A stretch of DNA of 64,000 nucleotides, taken from Ureibacillus acetophenoni (GTDB taxonomy: Bacteria > Bacillota > Bacilli > Bacillales_A > Planococcaceae). The stretch is from NCBI RefSeq assembly GCF_900220965.1, contig NZ_OBQC01000001.1:434001-498000 (forward strand), read 5' to 3'. The notes below the pieces were generated by a model. The model worked only from the letters and a program-made list of their open reading frames with translations, was not told the DNA's origin and ran no database searches. Shown in pieces: positions 1 to 8,314 of this stretch (position 1 is its first letter; each line of letters starts with the position of its first letter). The position numbers and the translations under genes were made by a program.

Positions 1-892
1 CCGCGAACAAATTGAAGAGCTATTACGTGGAGCAGATATGGTCTTTGTAACGGCTGGAATGGGTGGAGGTACCGGTACTGGTGCTGCACCTGTAATTGCA
101 TCCATTGCTCGCGATTTAGGTGCTTTAACGGTTGGGGTAGTTACACGTCCATTCTCATTTGAAGGGAAAAAACGTCAAACTCAAGCAATCGGTGGAATTG
201 CTTCAATGAAGGATGCAGTGGATACGTTAATTGTGATCCCGAATGATAAGCTATTACAAATTGTAGACAAAAATACACCAATGGTTGAAGCATTCCGTGA
301 AGCTGATAACGTTCTTCGCCAAGGTGTTCAAGGTATTTCGGATTTAATTGCAACACCAGGTTTAATTAACCTAGACTTTGCTGACGTGAAAACGATTATG
401 TCGGACAAAGGATCAGCTTTAATGGGTATCGGGATTGCGACTGGTGAAAATCGCGCAATGGAAGCTGCTAAAAAAGCAATTTCAAGTCCTTTACTAGAAA
501 CATCTATCGATGGTGCTAAAGGTGTCATCATGAATATTACTGGTGGATCGAATTTAAGTTTATTTGAAGTACAAGAAGCTGCCGATATTGTAGCATCTGC
601 TTCAGATGAAGAAGTGAATATGATCTTTGGTTCTGTTATTAACGAAAACTTAAACGACGAGATTATCGTTACAGTGATTGCAACAGGCTTTACTGAAGAT
701 ATTTTAACACCACAACCAAAAGCACGTAATGTAAATGGTGGTGTACGTAATTCACAGCCTACAACGAATGGTCGAGAGCGCATAGAACAAACTCAAGTTG
801 AACAACCTGTTCGAAGCAACAATCAAACGAATCAAGCCCAAGAAGATATGTTAGACATTCCAACATTTTTACGTAATCGTAGAAATCGCTAA
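1..892 (+). CDS. ftsZ: Cell division protein FtsZ, 5' truncated by the window edge
   Basis: Tubulin-like GTPase that polymerises into the cytokinetic Z ring. The reading frame is open from base 2 and gives about 296 residues; roughly the first 84 residues lie outside the window, judged from the usual position of the tubulin signature. That signature, GGGTGTG, is visible near the start (fragment residues 21-27). The Gln/Asn-rich linker (about residues 240-280) is followed by the conserved C-terminal peptide [12 protein letters not shown], which in the family binds FtsA, SepF, EzrA and ZapA. A strong terminator follows directly, so this is the end of the ftsAZ transcription unit. SepF, a partner, is encoded at 5.5 kb. 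Confidence 0.97.
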   Translation, partial: REQIEELLRGADMVFVTAGMGGGTGTGAAPVIASIARDLGALTVGVVTRPFSFEGKKRQTQAIGGIASMKDAVDTLIVIPNDKLLQIVDKNTPMVEAFREADNVLRQGVQGISDLIATPGLINLDFADVKTIMSDKGSALMGIGIATGENRAMEAAKKAISSPLLETSIDGAKGVIMNITGGSNLSLFEVQEAADIVASASDEEVNMIFGSVINENLNDEIIVTVIATGFTEDILTPQPKARNVNGGVRNSQPTTNGRERIEQTQVEQPVRSNNQTNQAQEDMLDIPTFLRNRRNR

Positions 893-905
893 CTATAAAA
901 ATACG

Positions 906-950
906 AACTGCCTTGAAAGAAATACAATCTTTCAAGGCAGTTTTTTTTGT
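906..950 (+). terminator. Rho-independent terminator of ftsZ
   Basis: A perfect 15-bp stem (AACTGCCTTGAAAGA pairing with TCTTTCAAGGCAGTT) with a 7-nt loop is followed by a run of eight T. It begins 13 bases after the ftsZ stop codon. Confidence 0.93.
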
Positions 951-961
951 GCCTTTTTATG

Positions 962-1340
962 TGCCAGGTACTGGAACAATTCAGAATCTTTCGTGTACCA
1001 GGTACACACACAATTCAATACAATTCAGAATCTTTCGGGTACCAGGTACACACACAATTTAGTACAATTCAGAATCTTTCGGGTACCAGGTACACACACA
1101 ATTCAATACAATTCAGAATCTTTCGGGTACCAGGTACACACACAATTCAATACAATTCAGAATCTTTCGGGTACCAGGTACACACACAATTTAATACAAT
1201 TCAGAATCTTTCGGGTACCAGGTACACACACAATTTAATACAATTCAGAATCTTTCGGGTACCAGGTACACACACAATTCAATACAATTCAGAATCTTTC
1301 GGGTACCAGGTACACACACAATTTAATACAATTCTGAATA
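962..1340. repeat. Tandem array, 44-bp unit, eight units
   Basis: Units begin at 995, 1039, 1083, 1127, 1171, 1215, 1259 and 1303, exactly 44 bp apart, after a degenerate partial unit at about 962. Each unit carries the dyad GTACCAGGTAC, then ACACACACAATT, then a segment ending CAGAATCTTTCG. Units differ at only a few positions, mainly TTCAATAC against TTTAATAC. There are no unique spacers, so it is not a CRISPR array. The open frames through it follow from stop-free repeat sequence: 44 is not a multiple of 3, so one unit is read in all frames. The array lies in the 687-bp gap between ftsZ and spoIIGA. Confidence 0.95.
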
Positions 1341-1490
1341 TTTTGAGTTTTTACACAATAATTGGAAATTCGATAAACTTCCTAATAATTCACTTATAAA
1401 TAAAGTAAATAGCGTTCATAATTTGCTAGCGTTTATTCATATTATTGTAAATTAATTTGATAACGTCGATTTTCATGACTTTATGTTAAG

Positions 1491-1559
1491 CTTTGTCAAA
1501 ATTATTTTTAGATTGTGTACGACGGTTTGACAATTTCTACAACTCTTAAATGCTAATCT
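1491..1559 (+). promoter_or_regulatory. Candidate spoIIG-type, Spo0A-dependent promoter
   Basis: A TTGACA at 1527-1532 and a TAATCT at 1554-1559 are separated by 21 bp, too long for ordinary sigma-A promoters. The B. subtilis spoIIG promoter has the same oddity (22 bp) and relies on Spo0A. Spo0A-box-like sequences (TTTGTCAAA at 1493-1501, and TTTGACAAT overlapping the -35) sit where activator sites are expected. The assignment is inference from spacing and context. Confidence 0.55.
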
Positions 1560-1579
1560 ATCAATAGGAGGACGCTAAA

Positions 1580-2407
1580 ATGATTGGAGAATTACTCGTA
1601 CTATACAATACGTTGTTTAATTATTTTTTATTAAAATTCACACAAGAAATAACGGGATTGTATGTTAAACGAAGTAGGTTGATCCTCAGTGCATTTTGTA
1701 GCGGACTAATCGCAAGTATTTTGCATCAATCTTTACTTGGAGCTGTGCTTAGTTTCGTCATACTAATTGGGGTAGCATTTTCATTTAATATCCAAACACT
1801 ATTAAAACAGGGAACTGTACTATTTCTTGCAACATTTTTTCTCGGTGGATTATTAACTAGCTTATTACCTTTCTTACTCAAACAATCTGATTTTCTATTT
1901 TTCATCTTCTGTACGTCTATTGCATTTATAAGTTTATCTGCTATTCATTTAAAGTGGAGAACGATGAAACAAGAGAAAATACAGCAATCGTTTGTAGTGG
2001 ATTGTGAATTGCAGCTTTTACAAAACACTTATTATCTAAAAGGTTTTATCGATACAGGTAATGAAGCTGTGGAGCCAATGAGTCAAAAACCAGTACATTT
2101 CCTATCTTATCAAGCAGTATCAAATAATTTACCAAGTGAATTTCACGATGCACTACTGCAATGGGATGAAAAAGATCCTTATCAATTAAAAATGTTCCCA
2201 TCAACTGTTTACCCCAAAATTCGAATTTTGACACTCTCCACTGTGCAAAAAGAGAAGTCCACAGTGCTTGCATTTCGATTCGATCGACTGAAAATAAGTG
2301 GAACTACAAATAAAGAAATATATGACGAATACGTTGTATTTACCCGTAATGATGCAAAGTACCCACAAGATGCACAATTGATATTGCACGTTTTAGCGCT
2401 TAGTTAA
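1580..2407 (+). CDS. spoIIGA: Sporulation sigma-E processing aspartic protease SpoIIGA
   Basis: Membrane protease of the mother-cell side of the sporulation septum that cleaves pro-sigma-E after a SpoIIR signal from the forespore. The first 125 or so residues contain about five hydrophobic membrane segments. The soluble domain carries the aspartic-protease motif FIDTGN with the presumed catalytic Asp at residue 158. Length 275 aa is shorter than about 309 in B. subtilis, yet motif and order are retained. The ATG is preceded by AGGAGG. Its substrate gene sigE follows, but the gap is 247 bp rather than the usual near-overlap, and holds a structured repeat element. Confidence 0.93.
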   Translation: MIGELLVLYNTLFNYFLLKFTQEITGLYVKRSRLILSAFCSGLIASILHQSLLGAVLSFVILIGVAFSFNIQTLLKQGTVLFLATFFLGGLLTSLLPFLLKQSDFLFFIFCTSIAFISLSAIHLKWRTMKQEKIQQSFVVDCELQLLQNTYYLKGFIDTGNEAVEPMSQKPVHFLSYQAVSNNLPSEFHDALLQWDEKDPYQLKMFPSTVYPKIRILTLSTVQKEKSTVLAFRFDRLKISGTTNKEIYDEYVVFTRNDAKYPQDAQLILHVLALS

Positions 2408-2615
2408 CTTCATTCTTTGAAGTTTGCTTCTTTATTAAGTTATGAGTTGTATGCAAAGGATTATTCCATTCGGTATGGGTTCTTCTCCAATTGAATGAAG
2501 TTAATGCCTCCAGCGGATGTCACAGCCCTTTAAATGAATTTATCTAGCCGATAAATTCAAAGTAAAAATGTTAAATCTGTGACCCAAAGCTTGCGGCAGT
2601 CACACATACGCCAAG
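2406..2615 (+). repeat. Dispersed structured element, copy A
   Basis: Begins at the spoIIGA stop codon with AACTTCATTC (2406-2415), matched by GAATGAAGTT (2493-2502). Then comes GCCTCCAGCGGATGTCACAG (2506-2525), a central hairpin GAATTTATC/GATAAATTC (from about 2536), and a 3' block from TGTGAC (2578) through AAAGCTTGCGGCAGTCACA to ATACGCCAAG (2615). The same architecture recurs at 45859-46075. CTGTGAC in the middle can pair with the upstream GTCACAG or with the downstream GTCACA, giving alternative folds. It lies inside the spoIIG transcription unit, between spoIIGA and sigE. Function unknown. Confidence 0.85.
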
Positions 2616-2654
2616 TGGAATTGAATTTAAGTGATTCATAAAGGGGGAAAATGA

Positions 2655-3362
2655 TTGTTTAAAACGGTAATAGCCTTTTTTCAAAAAATATTCAGTAAGT
2701 TTCGCACTAAAGGAACGTACTATATAGGGGGGCACGATTCATTGCCAGTACCATTAACTAGAGAAGAAGAAATGACAGTTATTGAAGCCTTTATGAATGG
2801 AGATTTACGAGCAAGAGATACTTTAATTGAAAGAAATTTACGTCTAGTAGTATACATCGCAAGAAGGTTTGATAATACAGGAACACCTATTGAAGATTTA
2901 ATTAGTATCGGCTCAATTGGACTAATAAAGGCAATCGAAACATTTAACACAGAAAAGAATATTAAACTTGCTACTTATGCATCCCGCTGTATTGAAAATG
3001 AAATTTTAATGCACTTAAGAAAAACTAGTCGTATGAAAGGTGAAGTCTCTTTAGATGAGCCATTAAATTCAGATCCTGATGGCAATGAATTATTATTGTC
3101 AGATATTTTAGGAACAGAAGAAGAGATTATCATGAACGATGTTGAGAAAAAAATCGAGCGTGCAACGATGTTTCAAGCAATTAACGGCTTAAGTGAAAGA
3201 GAAAGATACATTATGGAATGTCGTTTCGGCTTAAACGGAAAACAAGAAATGACTCAAAAAGAAGTGGCTGACCATTTAGGAATTTCTCAATCTTATATTT
3301 CTCGCCTTGAGAAAAAAATCATTTTAGATTTACGTGAGCATTTAAATCAGCCGATTTCTTAA
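2655..3362 (+). CDS. sigE: RNA polymerase sporulation sigma factor sigma-E, pro-form
   Basis: First mother-cell-specific sigma factor, made as inactive pro-sigma-E and cleaved by SpoIIGA. The start is TTG at 2655, about 5 bases after AAGGGGGAAA; the nearby ATG at 2651 stops after three codons. Residues 1-21 are a basic, amphipathic pro-sequence, and the TYYIGG stretch (Tyr22-Tyr23) aligns with the B. subtilis cleavage region. Region 2 ([37 protein letters not shown]) and region 4 helix-turn-helix ([20 protein letters not shown]) are intact. Length 235 aa is close to the 239 aa of B. subtilis. Confidence 0.97.
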   Translation: MFKTVIAFFQKIFSKFRTKGTYYIGGHDSLPVPLTREEEMTVIEAFMNGDLRARDTLIERNLRLVVYIARRFDNTGTPIEDLISIGSIGLIKAIETFNTEKNIKLATYASRCIENEILMHLRKTSRMKGEVSLDEPLNSDPDGNELLLSDILGTEEEIIMNDVEKKIERATMFQAINGLSERERYIMECRFGLNGKQEMTQKEVADHLGISQSYISRLEKKIILDLREHLNQPIS

Positions 3363-3515
3363 TCTGTTTTTTAAAAACTGAATATTCTTTCTACTTTTAT
3401 ATAAACTTAAATTATATCGTTTCCATCAACCATTATATGCACATTACCCGCGAAAAACTCTAAATGAACTTATAAAGTTAGTGAAGTTCATTGGATGAAA
3501 TTGGACGTGGATAAC

Positions 3516-3546
3516 GTGCATATTCTTTTTTAATCCGGACAAACTT
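3516..3546 (+). promoter_or_regulatory. Candidate sigma-F (or sigma-G) promoter of sigG
   Basis: GTGCATA at 3516-3522 and GGACAAACTT at 3537-3546 with a 14-bp spacer match the sigma-F/sigma-G consensus (GYATA; GGnnAnAnTW). In B. subtilis sigG is transcribed by sigma-F and later by sigma-G itself. The site starts 75 bp before the sigG ATG. A hairpin AATGAACTT/AAGTTCATT lies just upstream at 3473-3492. Confidence 0.65.
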
Positions 3547-3590
3547 AAAAAACAGTTCAGAGAAAAAAATATAGTTCGGAGGAAAAGAAG

Positions 3591-4373
3591 ATGGTGCGAA
3601 CAAAAGTAGAGCTTTGTGGTGTTGATACAGCTTCTTTGCCAGTACTAAAACATGAAGAGATGAGAGAGTTGTTTGTTCGATTACAGAGTGGAGAAGAATG
3701 GGTTAGAGATGAACTCGTCATATGTAATTTAAGACTTGTATTAAGTATTGTAGGGAGATTTTCTTATCGTGGTGAACAGGCAGATGATTTATTCCAAGTT
3801 GGATGTATCGGTCTACTAAAAGCTATCGATCATTTTGATTTAAAGCATAATGTACGATTTTCAACATATGCTGTACCAATGATAATTGGTGAAATTCGTA
3901 GACATCTACGTGATCATCATGCGTTAAGAGTCTCTAGATCTTTAAGGGATATTGCTTACAAAGCTATGCAAGCAAAAGAAGCCTTCATTACAGAAAATCT
4001 ATATGAACCAACAATAGAGCAATTAGCTGAAATGATTGAAATGAAAAAAGAAGATGTGCTCTATGCACTAGATGCTATACAAGATCCATTGTCTTTACAA
4101 GAACCTATCTATTCTGATGGTGGTGACGCGGTATTTATAATGGATCAGCTGCGTGACGATGATGTATCAGAAGAACAATGGGTAGCATACGTTAGTGTAA
4201 AAGAGAGTATGCAAAAACTTGATGAAAGACAACAATTAATCTTAGCGAAAAGATTTTACTATGGCGAGACGCAAACAGAGATTGCTAAATCCTTAGGAAT
4301 TTCTCAAGCCCAAATCTCAAGACTTGAAAAAAATGCAATCGAAACAATGCAAAAAGATTATAAAGTAAACTAA
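3591..4373 (+). CDS. sigG: RNA polymerase sporulation sigma factor sigma-G
   Basis: Late forespore-specific sigma factor. 260 aa, the same length as B. subtilis SigG. The N-terminus (VELCGVDTASLPVL) has the family signature and no pro-sequence. Region 2 motifs (NLRLVLSIVGRF, DDLFQVGCIGLLKAID, STYAVPMIIGEIRRHLRD), the region 3 segment (VSRSLRDIAYKAMQAKEA) and the region 4 HTH (QTEIAKSLGISQAQISRLEK) are all present. ATG 3591 follows GGAGGAAAAGAAG. It lies 228 bp after sigE with its own forespore-type promoter, as expected for a gene expressed in the other compartment. Confidence 0.97.
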   Translation: MVRTKVELCGVDTASLPVLKHEEMRELFVRLQSGEEWVRDELVICNLRLVLSIVGRFSYRGEQADDLFQVGCIGLLKAIDHFDLKHNVRFSTYAVPMIIGEIRRHLRDHHALRVSRSLRDIAYKAMQAKEAFITENLYEPTIEQLAEMIEMKKEDVLYALDAIQDPLSLQEPIYSDGGDAVFIMDQLRDDDVSEEQWVAYVSVKESMQKLDERQQLILAKRFYYGETQTEIAKSLGISQAQISRLEKNAIETMQKDYKVN

Positions 4374-4424
4374 GAACTATTTTGTCTAAAAAAAATTAAA
4401 TTCAAATATATCATCAAAACATCG

Positions 4425-4460
4425 GACGCACTAGGTATCTACTTAGTGCGTCTTTATTTT
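4425..4460 (+). terminator. Rho-independent terminator of sigG
   Basis: GACGCACTA (4425-4433) pairs with TAGTGCGTC (4444-4452), followed by TTTATTTTTATTT. Confidence 0.88.
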
Positions 4461-4529
4461 TATTTGATGTAAAACAATCAGTGGGAGTCTATACCCTTAT
4501 ACTTAAAACTGTGAAAGGAGTATTTATTT

Positions 4530-4769
4530 ATGAGATTTTCAACGGTACAGCAAAAAGAAATTATTGAAGCTTCGAGTGGGAGATTTATTGGTTTCATCGT
4601 TGATGCTGAGGTAGATGAACATACAGGGAAAATAGTTTCGTTCTTAGTTTCAGAACCAAAAAAATTCTTATCCTTTATGCAAAATGAGGAAGCCGTGAGT
4701 AAAGTTCTAATAAGTGATATATTAGTTATTGGGAAAGATGTTATTTTAGTGAAGTCTGCATATGAATAG
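4530..4769 (+). CDS. ylmC: YlmC/YmxH-family PRC-barrel sporulation protein
   Basis: 79-aa single-domain protein of the YlmC/YmxH family, a PRC-barrel-like fold common in spore formers. The family pattern is visible: an N-terminal strand ending in G-x-x-I-G-like SGRFIGFIVDAEVD, a middle loop (TGKIVSFLV) and the closing DILVIGKDVILVK. The molecular role is unknown; family genes are usually linked to sigE/sigG and expressed during sporulation. It starts at ATG 4530 after GAAAGGAG. In B. subtilis ylmD follows, but here ylmE comes next. Confidence 0.85.
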   Translation: MRFSTVQQKEIIEASSGRFIGFIVDAEVDEHTGKIVSFLVSEPKKFLSFMQNEEAVSKVLISDILVIGKDVILVKSAYE

Positions 4770-4841
4770 AATGCGCTAAACATTGAAAATTACTATACAC
4801 ATTGTTACAATAAATTAAAATGAAGTAAAGTTGGGAAATAT

Positions 4842-5510
4842 ATGGCTAAGATTAGTGAAAATTTAATTAATATACAATCGGATATAGATCAAGCAAAAGA
4901 GAATAGTAAATATGGTCAAGATGTTACAATCATTGCTGTAACAAAACAAGTGTCTACTGAAAGAACAAAAGAAGTATTAGATAATAATATTTTTCATTTA
5001 GGTGAAAATCGCCCGGAAGGATTATTAGCTAAAAAAGAAGAATTAAATGATAAGGCAATTTGGCATTATATTGGTTCACTACAGACTAGAAAAGTGAAGC
5101 AGGTTATTAATGAAATTGATTATCTTCATTCCCTAGACAGAATGAGTTTAGCTACTGAAATTGAAAAACGGGCAGAAAAACCTGTCAAATGCTTTGTTCA
5201 AGCAAATGTATCTGGAGAAGAATCGAAGCATGGGTTATCTAGAGAAGAGGTTATTCCTTTTATTCAATCATTAGCAGAGTTTTCAAAAATTCAAATTGTT
5301 GGGTTAATGACAATGGCACCAAATACAGAGGATGAATCTGTTATTAGAAAAGTATTTTCAGATTTAAAACAATTACAACAAGAAGTTGTCGAATTACAGT
5401 TACCATATGCACCTTGCACAGAACTATCAATGGGAATGTCTAATGATTACGCCATTGCGATTGAAGAAGGTGCAACGTTTATAAGAATTGGTACAGCACT
5501 TGTTGGATAG
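4842..5510 (+). CDS. ylmE: Pyridoxal-phosphate homeostasis protein (YggS/PLPBP family)
   Basis: PLP-binding protein of the YggS/YlmE family with the fold of alanine racemase domain 1; members maintain vitamin B6 and amino-acid homeostasis and have no established catalytic reaction. Lys35 in IIAVTKQVS is the PLP-linked lysine position. Other family motifs are LGENRPEGLLAK, HYIGSLQTRKV, VGLMTMAP and LSMGMSNDYAIAIEEGATFIRIGTALVG. 222 aa is normal. The Shine-Dalgarno is weak. It begins the ylmE-sepF-ylmG-ylmH cluster, with 15 bp to sepF. Confidence 0.93.
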   Translation: MAKISENLINIQSDIDQAKENSKYGQDVTIIAVTKQVSTERTKEVLDNNIFHLGENRPEGLLAKKEELNDKAIWHYIGSLQTRKVKQVINEIDYLHSLDRMSLATEIEKRAEKPVKCFVQANVSGEESKHGLSREEVIPFIQSLAEFSKIQIVGLMTMAPNTEDESVIRKVFSDLKQLQQEVVELQLPYAPCTELSMGMSNDYAIAIEEGATFIRIGTALVG

Positions 5511-5525
5511 AAAAGAGGGAAGCGT

Positions 5526-5984
5526 ATGAGTATGAAAAATAAAATTAAAAATTTCTTTTACTTAGAAGAAGAGGAAGAAGATGTACAACCTGCTAGCCAA
5601 CCTCCAGTTAAGCAACAACAAGAGCAACCAGTGAAAACTCGAGCGAAAAAAGAGCGTAAACCAGAGCCGGAAGCACCTTTTAATGTGGTAAGTATTCAGT
5701 CAGCCAACTCATTGAAAAGTTCAAAAGTCGTGATCGTAGAACCAAGAGTATATGCTGAGGCCCAGGATATTGCAGAGCACCTTAAAAATAAACGTTCAAT
5801 TGTTGTCAACTTACAACGTATTGATCGTGAACAAGGTATCCGTATTATTGACTTTTTAAGTGGTACTGTTTATGCACTTGATGGGGATATACAAAGAATC
5901 GGCAATGATATATTCTTATGTACACCAGAAAATGTTGAAGTTAGTGGCGAGGTGTCTAACTACTTGTACGACGATACACAATAA
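5526..5984 (+). CDS. sepF: Cell division protein SepF
   Basis: Membrane-associated, ring-forming protein that tethers and bundles FtsZ and supports septum formation. The N-terminal amphipathic helix ([19 protein letters not shown]) is the membrane anchor in the family. A Pro/Gln/Lys-rich linker (about residues 20-55) precedes the SepF core ([51 protein letters not shown]). 152 aa matches B. subtilis. The ATG follows AGAGGGAAGC. Confidence 0.95.
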   Translation: MSMKNKIKNFFYLEEEEEDVQPASQPPVKQQQEQPVKTRAKKERKPEPEAPFNVVSIQSANSLKSSKVVIVEPRVYAEAQDIAEHLKNKRSIVVNLQRIDREQGIRIIDFLSGTVYALDGDIQRIGNDIFLCTPENVEVSGEVSNYLYDDTQ

Positions 5985-6006
5985 ACGAGTGAGGTAATTA
6001 AATTTT

Positions 6007-6294
6007 ATGGATCCAATTTTATATCAAATTTTACAATTTATTTCTTATTTATTTATGATTTATCAATTTATGGTTATCGGTTATATACTTATGTCATGGA
6101 TACCATCAGCTCAAGATTCTAGTGTTGGGCGGCTACTAGCAAAAGCAGTAGATCCATATTTAGGTTTCTTTAGAAAGTTCATACCACCTATTGGAATGAT
6201 TGATTTTTCACCAATCATCGCATTATTGTTATTAGATTTCATTCGTAGAGGCGTTTTTATCGTCGTCGAAAATATTTATAATCTATTCTCCTAA
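6007..6294 (+). CDS. ylmG: YggT-family membrane protein YlmG
   Basis: 95-aa integral membrane protein of the YggT/Ycf19 family. Two hydrophobic segments are evident (about residues 8-30 and 64-86), with the family motif YILMSWIPSAQDSSVG and the turn YLGFFRKFIPPIGMIDFSPIIALLLL split between them. Members are linked to division or envelope functions by genomic context with sepF; no biochemical role is firmly established. It follows sepF by 22 bp and ends in a short terminator. Confidence 0.9.
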   Translation: MDPILYQILQFISYLFMIYQFMVIGYILMSWIPSAQDSSVGRLLAKAVDPYLGFFRKFIPPIGMIDFSPIIALLLLDFIRRGVFIVVENIYNLFS

Positions 6295-6304
6295 TGTATT
6301 CTAC

Positions 6305-6327
6305 ACCCTACAATGTAGGGTTTTTTA
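6305..6327 (+). terminator. Compact terminator after ylmG
   Basis: ACCCTACAATGTAGGGTTTTTT: a 7-bp stem with a minimal loop and six T, 11 bases after the ylmG stop. ylmH lies 56 bp beyond and may depend on read-through or its own promoter. Confidence 0.75.
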
Positions 6328-6382
6328 TTTTTTAAAATTTTGTGCAATATAAGAACTACTATTAACTATTTAAGGAGCTATT

Positions 6383-7168
6383 ATGGAACATCTTATCCAG
6401 CATTTTAGAAAAGATGAACAACCGTTTATAGAAAGAGTGATTGAATGGCATCGTGATGTGTTGTATCGCCATAATATTCGATTAACAGATTTTTTAGATC
6501 CGCGGGAGCAGTTCATCATATCATCTATCATTGGACAAAGTGATGAACTCAACTTGTATTCTGAAGGTATATTTGATGAGGCAGAAAGAAAAAGAATGAT
6601 TATTTGTCCATCCTACATAGAACCTAACCAGGACGATTTTCAGATAGCTATTTTTTCGGTTAACTATCCTTCTAAATTTCTTCAGCTAAAACATCGCGAT
6701 GTATTAGGATCTTTACTCTCTTTAGGAATGAGTCGTTCTAAGTTTGGTGATATAACAATAGAAGATGATAACATCCAATTTGCAATATCGAAAGAAATCG
6801 CAGAATATGTGGAAACAAATCTTGTATCAATAGGTAAAGCAAAAGTCCAATTAGAGTTAATGGCCGATTTTGAAAATCTAATTCAAAGTAATGAGAAGTG
6901 GGTTGAAAAAACCTTAACTGTATCATCTATGCGACTTGATTCCATACTATCATTAGCATTAAGAATATCTCGTGAAAAATCTAAACTATTAATACAAGCA
7001 GGTAAAGTAAAAGTAAATTGGACTGTAAGAGAATCGGTATCTTTCGATATACAGGATGGTGACATCCTTTCAGTTAGCGGTTTTGGAAGAATAAAGATAT
7101 TGAAAATAGAAGGACGTACAAAAAAGGAAAAAATTCGACTTATTATAGGATATTTAGAACAAAAATGA
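6383..7168 (+). CDS. ylmH: S4-domain RNA-binding protein YlmH (RqcP paralogue)
   Basis: 261-aa protein with a C-terminal S4 RNA-binding domain (about residues 178-240: MRLDSILSLALRISREKSK, AGKVKVNWTV, GDILSVSGFGRIKI). YlmH of B. subtilis binds obstructed 50S subunits and can support C-terminal tailing in ribosome quality control, as RqcP does. The main tailing factor RqcH is encoded in this same window at 27.2-28.9 kb. ATG 6383 follows AAGGAGCT. Context between ylmG and divIVA is conserved in Bacillales. Confidence 0.92.
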   Translation: MEHLIQHFRKDEQPFIERVIEWHRDVLYRHNIRLTDFLDPREQFIISSIIGQSDELNLYSEGIFDEAERKRMIICPSYIEPNQDDFQIAIFSVNYPSKFLQLKHRDVLGSLLSLGMSRSKFGDITIEDDNIQFAISKEIAEYVETNLVSIGKAKVQLELMADFENLIQSNEKWVEKTLTVSSMRLDSILSLALRISREKSKLLIQAGKVKVNWTVRESVSFDIQDGDILSVSGFGRIKILKIEGRTKKEKIRLIIGYLEQK

Positions 7169-7262
7169 ACCTTCTTTGTTAAATTTTATCAAATTATAAT
7201 GCGAAGTTCCTTTTTCATCTGTATAATAGAATAAAATGATCAGAATGAAGGAGTGTAGTTAA

Positions 7263-7874
7263 ATGCCATTATCACCTCTTGATATACATAACAAAGAATT
7301 TACTCGTGGCTTCCGCGGTTATGTAGAAGACGAAGTAAACGAATTTTTAGACCAAGTTATAAAAGATTACGAGATTATTTTACGTGAAAAGAAAGAATTA
7401 GAAGAGAAAATTAAAACGATGACAGAACGTATGTCACATTATAATACACTTGAAGAAACTTTACAGAAATCGATTGTTGTTGCACAAGAGGCTGCTGAAG
7501 AAGTTCGTCGCAATGCACAACAGGAAGCAAAATTAATTATTAAAGAAGCAGAAAAAAATGCAGATCGTATCATTAATGAGGCATTAACGAAGTCACGTAA
7601 AATCGCAATTGAAATTAATGACTTAAAAAAGCAATCTAAAGTTTTCAGAAACCGCTTTAAAATGTTAGTTGAAGCTCAATTAGATATGTTAAAGTCTGAC
7701 GATTGGAATACATTAATGGAATATGATATAGGTTTAACAGAAATACAAGATCATCAAAAACGAGTTGAAGATGAGATGTATCAAGCTGATTCATATAACA
7801 ATAATTCGTTTTATGATGAAGAAAATGAAGATAAAAGAGAAATCTCTGATGATGAATTAAAGCATTTACTATAA
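7263..7874 (+). CDS. divIVA: Septum placement protein DivIVA
   Basis: Coiled-coil protein that senses negative membrane curvature at poles and septa and recruits MinJ/MinCD and, in sporulation, RacA. The N-terminal membrane-binding domain is clear (PLSPLDIHNKEFTRGFRGY, EDEVNEFLDQVIKDYE), with Phe and Arg in the FTRGFRGY crossed loop. Residues about 35-150 form a long coiled coil (EKKELEEKIKTMTERM). The C-terminal 40 residues are acidic. 203 aa is longer than the 164 aa of B. subtilis, the difference lying in the tail. ATG 7263 follows GAAGGAGTG. Confidence 0.95.
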   Translation: MPLSPLDIHNKEFTRGFRGYVEDEVNEFLDQVIKDYEIILREKKELEEKIKTMTERMSHYNTLEETLQKSIVVAQEAAEEVRRNAQQEAKLIIKEAEKNADRIINEALTKSRKIAIEINDLKKQSKVFRNRFKMLVEAQLDMLKSDDWNTLMEYDIGLTEIQDHQKRVEDEMYQADSYNNNSFYDEENEDKREISDDELKHLL

Positions 7875-7974
7875 TATTTGCCTTATTTGCCAATATAAAT
7901 AGTGAAATTACACTTTTTACTTGACTGTAATTATTCCTTTTCATATACTGATTCTCGAATATATAAATTTAATA

Positions 7975-8257
7975 ATTTAGATAGTGCTGACGGAGACAGT
8001 ATTTTTTGAAAGCTGACAAAAGCGATTCGAGGATGGTGGAAGCTCGAACATAGTATTCAAAAAAGAAAATCACTCCTGAACTAAATCACTGAAATCTAAT
8101 TTCACTATTAGAGGTATTTTGAGTAAGTGATTTCGTGTACACGACGTTACAGTGTCTATGAGGCAAAAATTATTTTATTAATTTTTTGCGAATTAGGGTG
8201 GTACCACGATTGCATAGCTTTTCGTCCCTTTTGAGGGATGAAAGGCTTTTTTATTTT
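7975..8257 (+). promoter_or_regulatory. T-box leader of ileS, with terminator
   Basis: The conserved T-box sequence AGGGTGGTACCACG is at 8195-8208. Stem I starts with the GA-rich K-turn region (GACGGAGACAG) and the helix TTTTTTGAA/TTCAAAAAA. The probable specifier is ATC (Ile) at 8069-8071, followed by a purine. The factor-independent terminator is at 8216-8257 (AGCTTTTCGTCCCT...AGGGATGAAAGGCT, then T-run). Uncharged tRNA-Ile is expected to stabilise the antiterminator and switch on ileS. This leader fills the 440-bp gap after divIVA. Confidence 0.93.
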
Positions 8258-8314
8258 GGCAGATGAGTCAAGTTTTCTGATGCAACAATTAATGACAACT
8301 AGGAGGAAAAAATA

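Noticed and set aside
962-1340. Possible CRISPR array
   Set aside because: Repeats are contiguous with no unique spacers and no cas genes in the window; the same holds for the 51- and 102-bp arrays.
947-1399. Open frames of up to 150 aa across the 44-bp array
   Set aside because: The protein is the array read repeatedly in shifting frames; no homology and no ribosome site. The lack of stops follows from the repeat sequence.
4478-4783. 101-aa minus-strand frame opposite ylmC
   Set aside because: Lies opposite a recognisable family gene with a good ribosome site and has no features of its own.
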